A stretch of 64,000 nucleotides of DNA from an uncultured Jannaschia sp. (lineage in GTDB: Bacteria; Pseudomonadota; Alphaproteobacteria; Rhodobacterales; Rhodobacteraceae), in NCBI GenBank assembly GCA_947494145.1, contig CANLTZ010000004.1, positions 62,001-126,000 on the forward strand, read 5' to 3'. Under the pieces are notes generated by a model that did no database searches, was not told where the DNA came from, and was given only the letters and a program-made list of their open reading frames with translations. Position 1 is the stretch's first letter; the number at the start of each line of letters is the position of its first letter. Positions 39,403 to 49,237 of the stretch are shown here, one piece after another. The translations under genes were made by a program, and so were the position numbers.

Positions 39403-39986
39403 GTGCGCACAAGACCCCGTGTGGCAAGGAAATCGATGATCGGCAGAAGGGGCAGGCCCAGGACGGAAAAGAAGTCACCCTGCACTTGTGTGAAAAACCG
39501 CGCGCCTTCGCCTTCCAGTGTGTAGCTTCCAGCAGAATGGCGGATGTCGTCCCAGTTCCGGTCGACATAATCGGCAACGTAATCGTCTGAGACGGGGCGC
39601 ATAACCATCGTCACGGTCGACACATTTCGCCAAACGGGCTTGGCATCCTGGGTGATGACCGCAGCAGAATGGAGTTTGTGACGGCCCCCGGCCAAACGCC
39701 GAAGTTGTGCTTCGGCTTCCGCCTTATCCCTTGGTTTAGACAAGATTGCACCATCATGGTCGGCGATCTGATCACAGCCCAAGACAAATGCCTCGGCCGG
39801 GCCCCGAATACGAAGGGCCTTCAGTTCAGCCAGGGCGTCGGCGACGTTCCGAGGGCTATGACCTTCGGACAGAAGCGTTTCCTTTACCATGTCTTCGTCT
39901 ACACGCGCAGGCTGAACCTCAAACGGGATCGCTGCATTTTCGAGAAGCTTTTGACGCGTCGAAGACGCCGATGCGAGAATCAGCAT
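39399..39986 (-). CDS. maf: Maf-family nucleoside triphosphate pyrophosphatase
   Basis: The 195-residue protein has the Maf start MLILASASSTRQKLLENAAI and the motif FVLGCDQIADHDGAILSKP. Maf proteins hydrolyse non-canonical or modified nucleoside triphosphates to monophosphates and have been linked to septation control. An upstream ATG at 40031 would add 15 residues without family support and neither start has a good ribosome site; I prefer 39986. It is the first gene of maf-aroE-coaE-dnaQ and faces away from the putative origin. No RP001-type kinase gene lies between it and the origin, unlike Caulobacter. Confidence 0.93.
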   Translation of the reverse strand: MLILASASSTRQKLLENAAIPFEVQPARVDEDMVKETLLSEGHSPRNVADALAELKALRIRGPAEAFVLGCDQIADHDGAILSKPRDKAEAEAQLRRLAGGRHKLHSAAVITQDAKPVWRNVSTVTMVMRPVSDDYVADYVDRNWDDIRHSAGSYTLEGEGARFFTQVQGDFFSVLGLPLLPIIDFLATRGLVRT

Positions 39987-40031
39987 GGGATGACCCTGTT
40001 GAGAACCCTTTGTGAAACCCTGTCGAGACAT

Positions 40032-40369
40032 GGTTGAGCTTTATCGTCCGCCGCTGGTCTGGGGGGAACCGACCGTTTCTTCAAGCCTAGAGCGGAAATT
40101 GTACCTGTGCGTGCGCTATCCCCATGCAGGGCGGGAAAACGCTGTCATCACCAGGCAGACCCAAAGATCTTAAGAAAACCACTCACAGTTGCAGACGTCC
40201 TGTCGCAAGGGGCTTGGGAACTTATCCCCGATTTCTCGCACAAAGGTTGTCCGCATTAACGTCTAGCCGAACAGATCCGTGAAGAAGATCTTATCCCCGA
40301 TATCCACTGCACCAACAAACAACCTCATCCTTCTTTTTCTTTCTAAATTAGATAAGAGACAGGGCAGAC
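40032..40369. other. Candidate chromosomal replication origin (oriC)
   Basis: This 340-base stretch carries no convincing gene and is flanked by divergent maf and hemJ. It contains two identical TTATCCCCG boxes (40222-40230 and 40291-40299, same orientation), a related CTATCCCCA at 40116-40124 and a TATCCAC at 40301-40307, all resembling DnaA boxes. An AT-rich tract at about 40327-40356 could be the unwinding element. AGATCTTA occurs twice (around 40165 and 40286). Maf-aroE-coaE-dnaQ-secB on one side and rho-mnmE-mnmG-rsmG-parAB plus parS on the other is the gene order around Caulobacter oriC. The boxes are not perfect consensus, so the claim rests largely on synteny. Confidence 0.65.
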
Positions 40370-40381
40370 TTGGGGGGTAAA

Positions 40382-40819
40382 ATGTTCGATCTCTACTTGT
40401 GGCTGAAGGCAGGCCATATCGTCTCAGTCATCGCTTGGATGGCGGGTATCTTCTATCTGCCACGCCTGTTTGTGTACCATACAGAGAAGCGTGGCGAAGT
40501 TCCTGAAATGCTTCCCGTGTTGGAGGTCATGGAGCGCCGCTTGCTGCATGGCATCATGACACCTGCGATGATCTCAACCTGGGTTTTCGGCTTGGCCTTG
40601 GTCGCGCAAGGCGTCGTGGATTGGGGCCTTGTTTGGGGCTGGGTGAAAGCAGCGTCGGTCATCGCGATGACATGGTTTCACTTCTGGTGTGCACGCCATC
40701 GAAAACTCTTGATGGATGGGGATGGAACGCTATCCGGCCGCGGCTATCGAATGATGAACGAAGTTCCGACCCTGTTGATGCTTGTGATCGTCATTTTTGT
40801 CGTGGTGAAGCCGCTTTGA
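40382..40819 (+). CDS. hemJ: Protoporphyrinogen IX oxidase, HemJ type
   Basis: HemJ (145 residues) is the oxygen-independent membrane protoporphyrinogen oxidase found in most Alphaproteobacteria; it makes protoporphyrin IX for both haem and bacteriochlorophyll. Four hydrophobic helices are visible, with conserved residues in LWLKAGHIVSVIAWMAGIFYLPRLFVYH (His10, Arg and Tyr) and NEVPTLLMLVIVIFVVVKPL. The ATG at 40382 follows GGGGGG; a TTG four codons earlier is less likely. It is the first gene right of the putative origin and precedes rho. It supplies the substrate of BchH, encoded at the far left. Confidence 0.93.
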   Translation: MFDLYLWLKAGHIVSVIAWMAGIFYLPRLFVYHTEKRGEVPEMLPVLEVMERRLLHGIMTPAMISTWVFGLALVAQGVVDWGLVWGWVKAASVIAMTWFHFWCARHRKLLMDGDGTLSGRGYRMMNEVPTLLMLVIVIFVVVKPL

Positions 40820-40956
40820 TTGACTTTGCTGCAGTGTATCCTTAGCTGACGATCAACGGTGGGTCGTCCTGATCCGTAAACCGCTTCCCAGATTTACCCC
40901 AGAGTTGTGTCCCGATGTTGGGGCACCGTCTCTGCGCAGCATACCCGGAGCTTCCG

Positions 40957-42267
40957 ATGCCCGATGATCTTCAGATCGATGACACGTTCCAAGGTGAGCC
41001 GCCCGAGGTGTTGAATCTGCGGGACTTGAAGGCGAAGTCGCCAAAAGATCTTTTGTCGATGGCAGAAGAGCTTGAGATTGAGAACGCATCCACGATGCGC
41101 AAGGGCGAGATGATGTTCTCGATCCTGCGGGAACGTGCCGATGACGGGTGGGAGATTTCGGGCGAAGGTGTGCTGGAAGTTTTGCAGGATGGCTTTGGTT
41201 TCCTGCGCTCCCCGGAGGCGAATTACCTGCCCGGCCCAGACGATATCTATGTCTCACCAGATGTGATCCGGCAGCATTCCTTACGCACCGGTGATACGGT
41301 CGAAGGCGTCATCCAGGCCCCTGATGAGAATGAGCGCTACTTTGCGATTACGAAGGTGAGCCAGATCAACTTTGCTGAGCCTGAGAAGGCGAAGCACAAG
41401 GTGAGCTTTGACAACCTTACGCCGCTATACCCAGATGAGCGGCTGCAGATGGAGATCGAGGATCCGACGATTAAAGACCGTTCGGCGCGTATCATCGATC
41501 TGGTTGCGCCAATCGGGAAAGGGCAGCGATCGCTGATCGTGGCGCCCCCGCGGACGGGTAAAACCGTCATCCTTCAGAACATCGCGAAATCCATCGAGAC
41601 GAACCATCCCGAATGCTACTTGATGGTCTTGCTCATCGATGAGCGACCAGAGGAAGTGACGGACATGCAGCGTTCGGTGAAGGGCGAGGTGATTTCTTCG
41701 ACTTTCGATGAACCGGCCACACGGCACGTCGCCGTCAGTGAGATGGTCATCGAAAAGGCAAAACGCCTGGTTGAGCATAAGCGGGATGTTGTGATCCTTC
41801 TGGATTCCATCACGCGTCTTGGTCGTGCGTTCAACACGGTTGTGCCCTCGTCCGGCAAAGTACTGACGGGTGGTGTAGATGCGAATGCGCTTCAGCGACC
41901 CAAGCGGTTTTTCGGTGCGGCGCGGAACATCGAGGAAGGTGGTTCGCTGACGATTATCGCGACGGCGTTGATCGATACCGGAAGCCGCATGGACGAGGTT
42001 ATCTTCGAGGAATTCAAGGGCACGGGTAACAGCGAAATCGTTCTGGACCGCAAGGTTGCCGATAAGCGTGTCTTCCCTGCGATGGATATCCTAAAATCAG
42101 GTACACGTAAGGAAGACCTGCTGGTGGATGCCAAGAACCTGCAGAAGACGTTTGTCCTGCGTCGAATTCTGAACCCGATGGGAACGACTGATGCCATCGA
42201 GTTCCTGATTTCGAAGTTGAAGCAGACCAAGACGAACTCTGAATTCTTCGAATCCATGAACTCCTGA
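40957..42267 (+). CDS. rho: Transcription termination factor Rho
   Basis: Rho (436 residues) is the hexameric RNA helicase that ends transcription. The N-terminal domain begins [21 protein letters not shown], followed by the cold-shock-like RNA site [23 protein letters not shown]. Walker A is APPRTGKT and Walker [19 protein letters not shown] lies six bases before the ATG at 40957; an earlier ATG would add 14 unconserved residues. The 137-base leader between hemJ and rho has no obvious hairpin, although rho autoregulates in other bacteria. Confidence 0.97.
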   Translation: MPDDLQIDDTFQGEPPEVLNLRDLKAKSPKDLLSMAEELEIENASTMRKGEMMFSILRERADDGWEISGEGVLEVLQDGFGFLRSPEANYLPGPDDIYVSPDVIRQHSLRTGDTVEGVIQAPDENERYFAITKVSQINFAEPEKAKHKVSFDNLTPLYPDERLQMEIEDPTIKDRSARIIDLVAPIGKGQRSLIVAPPRTGKTVILQNIAKSIETNHPECYLMVLLIDERPEEVTDMQRSVKGEVISSTFDEPATRHVAVSEMVIEKAKRLVEHKRDVVILLDSITRLGRAFNTVVPSSGKVLTGGVDANALQRPKRFFGAARNIEEGGSLTIIATALIDTGSRMDEVIFEEFKGTGNSEIVLDRKVADKRVFPAMDILKSGTRKEDLLVDAKNLQKTFVLRRILNPMGTTDAIEFLISKLKQTKTNSEFFESMNS

Positions 42268-42279
42268 TCGAGGTGGGTC

Positions 42280-43566
42280 GTGACCGACACGATCTTTGCT
42301 GTCGCAACGGCTTTTGGGAAAGCTGGTGTTGCGATTATCCGTATATCTGGTCCGCAAGCACCTGATATAATTGAGAAATTATCAGGTTTTGTTCCTGAGC
42401 CCAGAATTTCCCGCTTGGTGACACTTCGTGGGTCGGACGAACTGATACTTGATCAGGCACTGGTTCTTTTCTTTCGAGAGGGTGCAAGTTTCACGGGTGA
42501 GGATGTCGTCGAACTGCATGTCCATGGGAGCATTGCCGTGGTTCGCGCGGTACTGGCTGAGATCGAAAAGACGGGCCTCGCCCGGGAAGCAAAGCCCGGT
42601 GAATTCACGCGTCGAGCGTTGATGAACGACCGGCTCGATCTGACGCAAGTCCAGGGTCTTGCAGATGTGATCGAAGCCGAAACGGAAATGCAGCGACAGC
42701 ACGCAATGCGAGTGCTTGGCGGTGAGTTGTCGGAGCGTGTCGCACGGTGGAGAGCGTCGCTGGTTCGCGCCATCGCTCTTATCGAAGCGACGATCGATTT
42801 CGCCGATGAGGAAGTACCATCGAATGTGTGGCCAGAAGTCGATCAGTTGCTCGCCGATCTAAGCACTGATTTGATGGCGGAGGCGCAAGGGACGCGGGCC
42901 GCACGGCGACTTCATAGCGGGTTCGAGGTGGCATTCGTCGGCCGCCCAAACGTTGGGAAATCCACGTTGCTGAATACGCTAAGTAGAAGCGACGCGGCGA
43001 TTGTCAGCGATCAGCCGGGGACCACACGTGACGTGGTGGAAGTTCGGCTGGACCTTGGCGGTATCCCCGTCACGCTTTTGGATATGGCTGGACTTCGCCA
43101 GACGGTCGATAAGATCGAAGAGATTGGCGTTCGGCGAGCGGTCGAAAGGGCAAATACCGCGGACCTGCGAATATTTCTACACGACGATGGCAAGTCTGAT
43201 TTTCCGGGTGTATCGGCCCAGCCGGGCGATCTGGTCGTTCGAACAAAGATCGATTTGCTGGAAGATGAACAGAATGGAATTTCGGCAAAAAATGGCGTCG
43301 GTGTTGATGGGTTGGTTTCTGACATCAGGACGGAATTAGAGCAGCGCGTTTCGAAAGCTACGCTGGCTTCGACGGATCGTGAAGCGACAGCGATTCAAGA
43401 TGCATTGGAAAGGTTACATATAATTCGAAAAATGCGGGGCGGAGATGATGAGCTGATCGTTGCAGAACTTCAGCAAGCCGCCCGTGCGCTTGGTCAGCTA
43501 ATTGGTGCAGTCGACGTAGAGAATGTGCTAGATGAGGTCTTCAAGTCATTCTGCCTCGGGAAGTGA
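42280..43566 (+). CDS. mnmE: tRNA modification GTPase MnmE (TrmE)
   Basis: MnmE (428 residues, GTG start with GAGG upstream) together with MnmG modifies U34 of certain tRNAs to carboxymethylaminomethyluridine. The N-terminal tetrahydrofolate-binding domain is followed by a G domain: G1 [10 protein letters not shown]2 GTTRD, G3 DMAGLR (usually DTAG) and G4 TKID. The C-terminal FCLGK with its conserved cysteine is intact. It is coupled to mnmG by overlapping stop and start. Codon use and GC by eye are lower than in the photosynthesis cluster, a shift continuing through rsmG. Confidence 0.95.
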   Translation: MTDTIFAVATAFGKAGVAIIRISGPQAPDIIEKLSGFVPEPRISRLVTLRGSDELILDQALVLFFREGASFTGEDVVELHVHGSIAVVRAVLAEIEKTGLAREAKPGEFTRRALMNDRLDLTQVQGLADVIEAETEMQRQHAMRVLGGELSERVARWRASLVRAIALIEATIDFADEEVPSNVWPEVDQLLADLSTDLMAEAQGTRAARRLHSGFEVAFVGRPNVGKSTLLNTLSRSDAAIVSDQPGTTRDVVEVRLDLGGIPVTLLDMAGLRQTVDKIEEIGVRRAVERANTADLRIFLHDDGKSDFPGVSAQPGDLVVRTKIDLLEDEQNGISAKNGVGVDGLVSDIRTELEQRVSKATLASTDREATAIQDALERLHIIRKMRGGDDELIVAELQQAARALGQLIGAVDVENVLDEVFKSFCLGK

Positions 43567-45434
43567 AGAGGTTTCACGTGAAACAATCAGACTTTGACGT
43601 CATCGTAATCGGTGGTGGCCATGCAGGTTGCGAAGCCGCCCATGCAAGCGCAAGGATGGGTTCTTCGGTGGCGTTGGTTACTATGAAAGCCACCGACCTT
43701 GGCGTTATGTCTTGTAACCCAGCTATTGGCGGGCTTGGGAAGGGGCACTTGGTTCGCGAAATTGACGCTCTCGACGGTGTGATGGGGCGCGTTGCAGACC
43801 GGTCTGGAATTCAGTTTCGGTTGCTAAATCGTCGAAAAGGTCCAGCCGTCCAAGGGCCGCGAGCACAGGCAGATCGTGAGTTATATGCCAAAGCGATGGT
43901 CGCGGAATTTGATCGCCAAGAAAACATCAGGGTACTTCTTGGCGAGGTTGTAGGGCTTGAGTTAGAGGGCGACTCTCGCGTCATAGGTGTTGTCCTTCGC
44001 GATGGGAGTGTCGTGCGAGCGCGGGCCACCATTTTGACATCTGGTACATTTCTTGGTGGGATGATCCATATTGGTCATCAAAGAATTCCCGCTGGTCGAA
44101 TGGGGGATGACGCGTCAAACGTGTTGGCCGACCAAGTAAGGGAACTTGTCCCACGCATCGGTCGCTTGAAAACCGGGACGCCGCCCAGGCTTCTGAAGTC
44201 GACAATTGAGTGGTCGGCTGTGCAGCATCAGCCAGGCGATGACAAACCCACCCTATTTTCGTTCCTGAATTCAAAGCCGTTGGTAGAACAGATTTCCTGC
44301 GGAATAACGCATACAAACCTCACAACGCACGATGTTATCAGGCGCAACCTTGATAGGTCTGCGATGTATGGCGGTCAGATTGACGGTGTTGGCCCACGCT
44401 ATTGCCCGTCGATTGAGGATAAGGTCATTCGATTTGCCGAGAAGTCTTCGCATCAGATATTCCTTGAACCGGAAGGCCTTAACAGCCCGCTTATATACCC
44501 CAACGGCATCTCGACCTCGCTGCCAGCAGATGTTCAGGAGGAATACGTCCGGACAATACGGGGGCTAGAGAATGTGACGATTGCTCAGCCCGGCTATGCC
44601 ATCGAGTATGATTTCGCGGATCCGAAGGGCCTTCAAAGAACTCTACAACTTCCTAATCTCGACGGACTGTTCCTCGCCGGGCAGATTAATGGGACGACGG
44701 GGTATGAAGAAGCAGCCGCACAAGGGTTGGTCGCCGGTTTGAACGCTAGTCTTTCGGTGACCGGTAATGCGCCCTACGTCTTTGATAGATCACAGAGCTA
44801 CATTGGTGTAATGATCGATGATTTAACGACGCGAGGCGTGTCTGAACCCTATCGGATGTTTACGTCCAGGGCGGAGTATCGGCTTTCGCTGCGGGCAGAC
44901 AACGCTGATCAGCGTCTGACACCAGTCGGGGTCAGCCTTGGTCTTGTCAAGGATGACAGGCAATATGCGTTTGGGAAGAAGATAAATGAGTTGGAAAGGA
45001 TCGGACGGCTCATGCGAGAGCGGCCAGCCGGGCAATATGTCCGGTCAGACGACGTCGTTGTGCAGTCGACTAGGTCCGCACACGACCTATTGCGGAACGC
45101 AGATGTCGATCTGGAGGCAGTGCTTGATGGGTTTGAAGACGCAGAGCGCCCAGATATAGCTGATCTTCGACAGGTCGCAAACGACGCGCTTTATGCGGTA
45201 TACATCGAACGGCAGGCGCAAGAGGTTGCTGCCCTGCGAAGGGATGAGGGCGTGCGTATTCCAGCGGATATGGATTTCCGTATGTTGAATAGTATTTCGT
45301 TTGAGATCCGGGAGAAGCTTTCAACGATCCGCCCGGAGTCCATTGGCCAAGCATCACGCATCGAAGGTATGACCCCTGCGGCTCTCGTATCTCTACTAGG
45401 GGCCGTCCGCCGCCGGGGTCGCGATGTGGCCTGA
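43563..45434 (+). CDS. mnmG: tRNA uridine 5-carboxymethylaminomethyl modification enzyme MnmG (GidA)
   Basis: MnmG (623 residues) is the FAD-containing partner of MnmE. The dinucleotide fold [22 protein letters not shown] is at residues 12-33, and [24 protein letters not shown] and [21 protein letters not shown] are family blocks. The start is GTG 43563, overlapping the mnmE stop; GTG 43578, which has AGAGG six bases upstream, is a reasonable alternative. The first codons (FHVKQ) are encoded by a parS-type palindrome, so the N-terminus doubles as a partition site. The end overlaps rsmG by 11 bases. Confidence 0.96.
   Translation: MKRFHVKQSDFDVIVIGGGHAGCEAAHASARMGSSVALVTMKATDLGVMSCNPAIGGLGKGHLVREIDALDGVMGRVADRSGIQFRLLNRRKGPAVQGPRAQADRELYAKAMVAEFDRQENIRVLLGEVVGLELEGDSRVIGVVLRDGSVVRARATILTSGTFLGGMIHIGHQRIPAGRMGDDASNVLADQVRELVPRIGRLKTGTPPRLLKSTIEWSAVQHQPGDDKPTLFSFLNSKPLVEQISCGITHTNLTTHDVIRRNLDRSAMYGGQIDGVGPRYCPSIEDKVIRFAEKSSHQIFLEPEGLNSPLIYPNGISTSLPADVQEEYVRTIRGLENVTIAQPGYAIEYDFADPKGLQRTLQLPNLDGLFLAGQINGTTGYEEAAAQGLVAGLNASLSVTGNAPYVFDRSQSYIGVMIDDLTTRGVSEPYRMFTSRAEYRLSLRADNADQRLTPVGVSLGLVKDDRQYAFGKKINELERIGRLMRERPAGQYVRSDDVVVQSTRSAHDLLRNADVDLEAVLDGFEDAERPDIADLRQVANDALYAVYIERQAQEVAALRRDEGVRIPADMDFRMLNSISFEIREKLSTIRPESIGQASRIEGMTPAALVSLLGAVRRRGRDVA
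43570..43585. other. parS centromere-like site 1
   Basis: GGTTTCACGTGAAACA matches the conserved parS palindrome TGTTTCACGTGAAACA at 15 of 16 positions; only the first base differs. It lies in the first codons of mnmG, 3.2 kb from the candidate origin and 2.5 kb upstream of parA, and is the expected loading site for ParB. Confidence 0.85.
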
Positions 45435-46041
45435 CGATGTGCAGGACAAACGGAGTGTTTCACGTGAAACACAGGAGTTGCTGGTCGCGTTTGCCGCACT
45501 GGTAAGAAAATGGAACCAACGCATTAACCTCGTGGCACCAGGAACAATCGAAGATTTAGAGGTACGCCATATCGAAGATTCTCTGCGTCTACTACAAATT
45601 GCACCAGCAGCCAGCCGCTGGGTAGATCTCGGAAGCGGAGGGGGCTTTCCTGGCCTGGTCATAGCCATAGCGTTGCGCGACAAAACGCGCATCGTGATGA
45701 TTGAAAGCGATCAGCGCAAATGCGAGTTCCTTCGCACGGTTCGTAGAGAGCTTGGGCTCGACTTCGATGTCATTCCTCGTCGAATTGAAAGCGCAGACTC
45801 GCAAGGCGCAGATATCGTATCAGCTCGCGCTTTGGCGCCCCTTCACAGCCTTCTGGGGCTTGCGTATCGGCACGGCTCCGGGTCAGCCACCTATCTGTTT
45901 CCAAAGGGACGCAACTGGCGGTCGGAGGTCGATGATATCGGGTCGGAATGGCAATACGACATGCACGCCGTTGAAACCCCTGATATGGACGGGTCAGCAA
46001 TCCTCAAGATAACGAATCTTCGGCGGGTCCATGAAACCTAA
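45424..46041 (+). CDS. rsmG: 16S rRNA (guanine527-N7)-methyltransferase RsmG (GidB)
   Basis: RsmG (205 residues) methylates G527 in the 530 loop of 16S rRNA. The start block [29 protein letters not shown] and the SAM motif [16 protein letters not shown] are conserved. A perfect parS site encodes the codons SVSRETQ near residue 11. It overlaps mnmG by 11 bases at its start and parA by 11 bases at its end, so the mnmE-mnmG-rsmG-parA-parB chain is one dense operon. Confidence 0.95.
   Translation: MWPDDVQDKRSVSRETQELLVAFAALVRKWNQRINLVAPGTIEDLEVRHIEDSLRLLQIAPAASRWVDLGSGGGFPGLVIAIALRDKTRIVMIESDQRKCEFLRTVRRELGLDFDVIPRRIESADSQGADIVSARALAPLHSLLGLAYRHGSGSATYLFPKGRNWRSEVDDIGSEWQYDMHAVETPDMDGSAILKITNLRRVHET
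45455..45472. other. parS centromere-like site 2 (perfect)
   Basis: GTGTTTCACGTGAAACAC is a perfect 18-base palindrome containing the exact 16-base parS consensus. It lies within codons 10-16 of rsmG, 1.9 kb from site 1. Two sites this close to parAB and the candidate origin strongly suggest the chromosomal partition locus. Confidence 0.92.
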
Positions 46042-46819
46042 GATCATCAGCATCGCAAACCAGAAAGGTGGTGTCGGAAAGACGACAACCGCCATTAACC
46101 TGGGGGCCGGTTTGGCAATGCGCGGCAAGCGTGTGCTCATCATCGATCTAGATCCCCAGGGAAACGCCTCGACTGGGTTGGGGATCGAACGGGATGCGCG
46201 TCAGCGAAGCGTTTATGACCTGCTGCTGGGGTCCTTCGCCGCTAGCGAACTTGAACATTCAACGGCGGTCGATGGGCTGAGTATCATTCCGGCGACGATG
46301 GACCTAAGTTCTGCCGACGCGGAACTGATGAGCAGCTCGCGACGCGTCATGCATCTGCGGAACGCTCTGCGCCTCCGAGAAGCGCCCTATGACTATATAC
46401 TTATCGACTGCCCCCCCTCTCTCAACCTCTTGACAGTAAATGCTTTTGTCGCGGCGGAGACTGTTCTGGTACCGCTTCAGACCGAGTTTTTCGCATTGGA
46501 AGGGCTTTCGCAACTTCTTCTCACCGTTCGCGAGGTTCGGGATACAGCGAACCCTGATCTTCGGCTGGAAGGCGTTGTTCTTACGATGTTTGACGGTCGG
46601 AACAACCTTTGCTTGCAGGTCGAACAAGACGCGCGGGAGAACCTAGGCGATCTTGTTTTTGAGACCAAGATCCCTCGCAATGTCCGTGTCAGCGAAGCGC
46701 CAAGTTCTGGGATGCCGGTTCTGAACTATGATCCAACGTCCCGAGGGGCGATCGCCTATCGGGGCCTCGCCGCAGAGCTGCTGCTCCGCAACCAAATGAA
46801 GGAGACCGCCAGTGTCTGA
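46031..46819 (+). CDS. parA: Chromosome partitioning ATPase ParA
   Basis: ParA (262 residues) is a Walker-type ATPase that, with ParB, moves origins to opposite poles. The deviant Walker A KGGVGKTTTAINLG is at residues 12-25, Walker A' LIIDLDPQGNASTGLG near 35-50, and Walker B YILIDCPPSL near 120. It overlaps rsmG by 11 bases and parB by eight. Length and motifs are those of chromosomal (type Ia-like, short N-terminus) ParA/Soj and not the plasmid type with an N-terminal HTH. Confidence 0.96.
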   Translation: MKPKIISIANQKGGVGKTTTAINLGAGLAMRGKRVLIIDLDPQGNASTGLGIERDARQRSVYDLLLGSFAASELEHSTAVDGLSIIPATMDLSSADAELMSSSRRVMHLRNALRLREAPYDYILIDCPPSLNLLTVNAFVAAETVLVPLQTEFFALEGLSQLLLTVREVRDTANPDLRLEGVVLTMFDGRNNLCLQVEQDARENLGDLVFETKIPRNVRVSEAPSSGMPVLNYDPTSRGAIAYRGLAAELLLRNQMKETASV

Positions 46820-47714
46820 TCACGATCAGAAACGACCGATGAGACGCGGCCTCTCGGCATTGATGGCTGATGTCGGTGTTGCGCCCGGTGATATCGGACG
46901 CCAGGCGCCCAACCCAGATAGAGAGGTTCCAATCGAGAACCTCCACGCCAACCCTGAACAGCCACGACGATCTTTTCGAGAAGAAGACTTGTCTGACTTG
47001 GCAAGCTCTATCGCCGAGAAAGGGATCCTTCAGCCGATTATTGTCCGGCCATCGCCGCAACGCGATGGTGAGTTTGAAATCGTTGCCGGTGAGCGCCGTT
47101 GGCGCGCTGCGCAGCGCGCAGGGCTGCACGCCGTCCCGGTCATTCAGCGGCAACTTGACGATACCGAAGTGCTTGAAATTGCCATCATCGAAAATATTCA
47201 GCGTGCCGACCTGAACGCGGTCGAAGAAGCGGCTGGTTTTCAACAATTGATGGACCGTTTCGGTCACACACAAGAACAGCTTGCCAAAGTTCTCGGAAAA
47301 TCCAGAAGCCACATCGCCAACGTGCTTCGTCTTCTCAAGCTACCCGACGCCATTCAGGACTACCTTCGCGATGGCGCATTGTCTGCCGGACATGCCCGTG
47401 CATTGCTTACTGCTGACGATCCTGAAGGGCTTGCCAAGCAGGTTGTGAGCAAAGGGTTATCCGTCCGGGAAACCGAGCGTCTTGCTAAAGGTCGCTCGTT
47501 GGACCGGCCCACGGACAAAGCGTCGCCTAACAGTACGGAGAAAGATGCCGATACCCGCGCATTGGAAGGCGATCTTTCGGCAGCGCTGAAATTAGGCGTC
47601 TCTATTGATCATGGTGCTGCCGGCGATGGCGGTCGTCTTTCTATCCGATACAAATCCCTTGAGGACCTGGACCGTCTCTGTTCGCTTCTATCGAATGGGT
47701 TAGGCGACAAGTAA
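46812..47714 (+). CDS. parB: Chromosome partitioning protein ParB
   Basis: ParB (300 residues, GTG start) binds parS and spreads as a CTP-dependent DNA clamp. The N-terminal part has VPIENLHANPEQPRRSF and the CTP-binding arginine patch GERRWRAAQRAG; the central HTH is QEQLAKVLGKSRSHIANVLRLLKLP; a dimerisation domain ends the protein. The extreme N-terminus MSDHDQKRPMRRGLSALMADVG contains the usual LGKGLSAL-like ParA-activating motif in the form RRGLSAL. It overlaps convergently with hemW by 15 bases. Confidence 0.96.
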   Translation: MSDHDQKRPMRRGLSALMADVGVAPGDIGRQAPNPDREVPIENLHANPEQPRRSFREEDLSDLASSIAEKGILQPIIVRPSPQRDGEFEIVAGERRWRAAQRAGLHAVPVIQRQLDDTEVLEIAIIENIQRADLNAVEEAAGFQQLMDRFGHTQEQLAKVLGKSRSHIANVLRLLKLPDAIQDYLRDGALSAGHARALLTADDPEGLAKQVVSKGLSVRETERLAKGRSLDRPTDKASPNSTEKDADTRALEGDLSAALKLGVSIDHGAAGDGGRLSIRYKSLEDLDRLCSLLSNGLGDK

Positions 47715-48857
47715 TTCGGGCAAGATCGCGTTCAGCAAGAGCGCCCCGCGCTCAGTTGTGCGAAGCGTGTCATCGTTACGCTCCAGAAAGCCTTCCCTTT
47801 CAATATCTTGAAGGCGTTTCTGGCTTATTTCGCCACCGAGTTCATGGAAACGGGACAGGGACATACCCGCTGTCGTTCGAAGTGACATAATAGCATATTC
47901 ATCTTTTATATCAATATCTTGAAGTTTTTCCATAGATGTTAGGCCGACTGACACTGCCTCTACCGCAGTAATCCATTGACCTGGCGTCCTAAGCGTTTCT
48001 GTCGCAACTCGCCCGTCAGCAAGCCCAAGCCGCCCATGCGCCCCCGGGCCGATCCCAACCCAGTCGCCTCCTTGCCAATAGATCATGTTGTGCACGGCTT
48101 CCGCACCGGGTTCGGCATGGTTCGAGGTTTCATATCTCGGCCGACCGGCTGCCTCGCACAATTCCTGAGTAATCTGCCAAAGATCGACGGATCGGTCTTC
48201 ATCCGGCAAACCCTGTAGCTTCCCGGCCCTATGCCGTGCGCCGAATGCCGTCTCAGGCTCGATTGTTAATTGGTAGAGAGACATATGCTCGCCCGCGAAA
48301 GAAAGCGCTTCCGTCAGTTCTTTTCGCCACGCTGATAGATCTTGGTCCTGGCGCGCATATATCAGATCGAACGACACCCGACGGCAAGCCGCCTGGGCAA
48401 TATCAAACGCGCGGCGCCCCTCCTTCGCGGTGTGCAATCGCCCCAGTCTTCGCAAGTCATCGTCCCGAAGCGCCTGTAGCCCGACGGATATCCGATTCAC
48501 ACCCCCATCCACATATCCTTGAAACCGTGCCGCGTCGGATGACGTTGGGTTCGCTTCAAGCGTCACCTCAAGGTCGTTCGCGGGCGTCCACCTCTTCCTG
48601 GCGCATTCGATAATCTCAGCGACGGTCTCGGGCGGCATCATCGAAGGCGTTCCGCCGCCGAAGAAGATTGATGACAACACCCGGCCTTCCGTCCGATCTG
48701 CCCAATAGTTCAATTCAGCCATAAGGGCGCGGCGCCAACGATCCTGGTCGACGAATTGTTGGACGTGGCTGTTGAAGTCGCAGTATGGGCACTTGGCGGC
48801 GCAGAATGGCCAATGAACGTACAGCCCAAATCCTGCGCGTTGCCAGTTTTCCATCAT
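47700..48857 (-). CDS. hemW: Haem chaperone HemW, radical-SAM protein
   Basis: The 385-residue protein is related to coproporphyrinogen dehydrogenase HemN but belongs to the HemW branch: the SAM-cluster cysteines are CAAKCPYC (C19, C23, C26), followed by FFGGGTPSMM. It lacks the longer N-terminus of true HemN, which is encoded separately at 62.3 kb. HemW binds haem and is thought to deliver it to membrane proteins. The start overlaps the ridA stop by ATGA; the end overlaps parB by 15 bases on the opposite strand. Confidence 0.9.
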   Translation of the reverse strand: MMENWQRAGFGLYVHWPFCAAKCPYCDFNSHVQQFVDQDRWRRALMAELNYWADRTEGRVLSSIFFGGGTPSMMPPETVAEIIECARKRWTPANDLEVTLEANPTSSDAARFQGYVDGGVNRISVGLQALRDDDLRRLGRLHTAKEGRRAFDIAQAACRRVSFDLIYARQDQDLSAWRKELTEALSFAGEHMSLYQLTIEPETAFGARHRAGKLQGLPDEDRSVDLWQITQELCEAAGRPRYETSNHAEPGAEAVHNMIYWQGGDWVGIGPGAHGRLGLADGRVATETLRTPGQWITAVEAVSVGLTSMEKLQDIDIKDEYAIMSLRTTAGMSLSRFHELGGEISQKRLQDIEREGFLERNDDTLRTTERGALLLNAILPELLVA

Positions 48858-49237
48858 TCGCCCCGATAGGCCGTGACTTCCACTTCGTATAGCATTTCTG
48901 CCTTCATCAGCCCTGCAATAACCATCGTCGCTGCCGGCCGCACCGCCCCGAGTTCGGAGGCAAGGATGGGTAGAAGATCTTCGACCAAGTCGCGGTCAGA
49001 TACGTAATGTGTCACCCGGACAATGTCGCCGAACGCGAATCCCGCCTCATCCAGAACGGCTCGAACCGTCTGGTAACAGGCCCGTGCTTGTGCCGCGATG
49101 CCCTCGGCAAGTTCCATTTTCTGGTAATCGTAGCCGGTTACACCCGCCATGAAGCACCAATCCCCTTGGACCACGGCGCGGGAATATCCCACCTGCGCCT
49201 CAAACGGCGATCCGGTTGAAATCAGACGTCGGTTCAT
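48854..49237 (-). CDS. RidA/YjgF-family protein
   Basis: The 127-residue protein has the trimeric RidA fold signature: FMAGVTGYD near residue 30, VRVTHYVSDRD, and the conserved arginine in VRPAATMVIAGLMKAEMLYEVEVTA (Arg near residue 100). RidA proteins hydrolyse reactive enamine/imine intermediates; subgroups differ in activity. It sits between rdgB and hemW, overlapping each by ATGA. The exact subgroup cannot be told here, so no symbol is given. Confidence 0.87.
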   Translation of the reverse strand: MNRRLISTGSPFEAQVGYSRAVVQGDWCFMAGVTGYDYQKMELAEGIAAQARACYQTVRAVLDEAGFAFGDIVRVTHYVSDRDLVEDLLPILASELGAVRPAATMVIAGLMKAEMLYEVEVTAYRGE

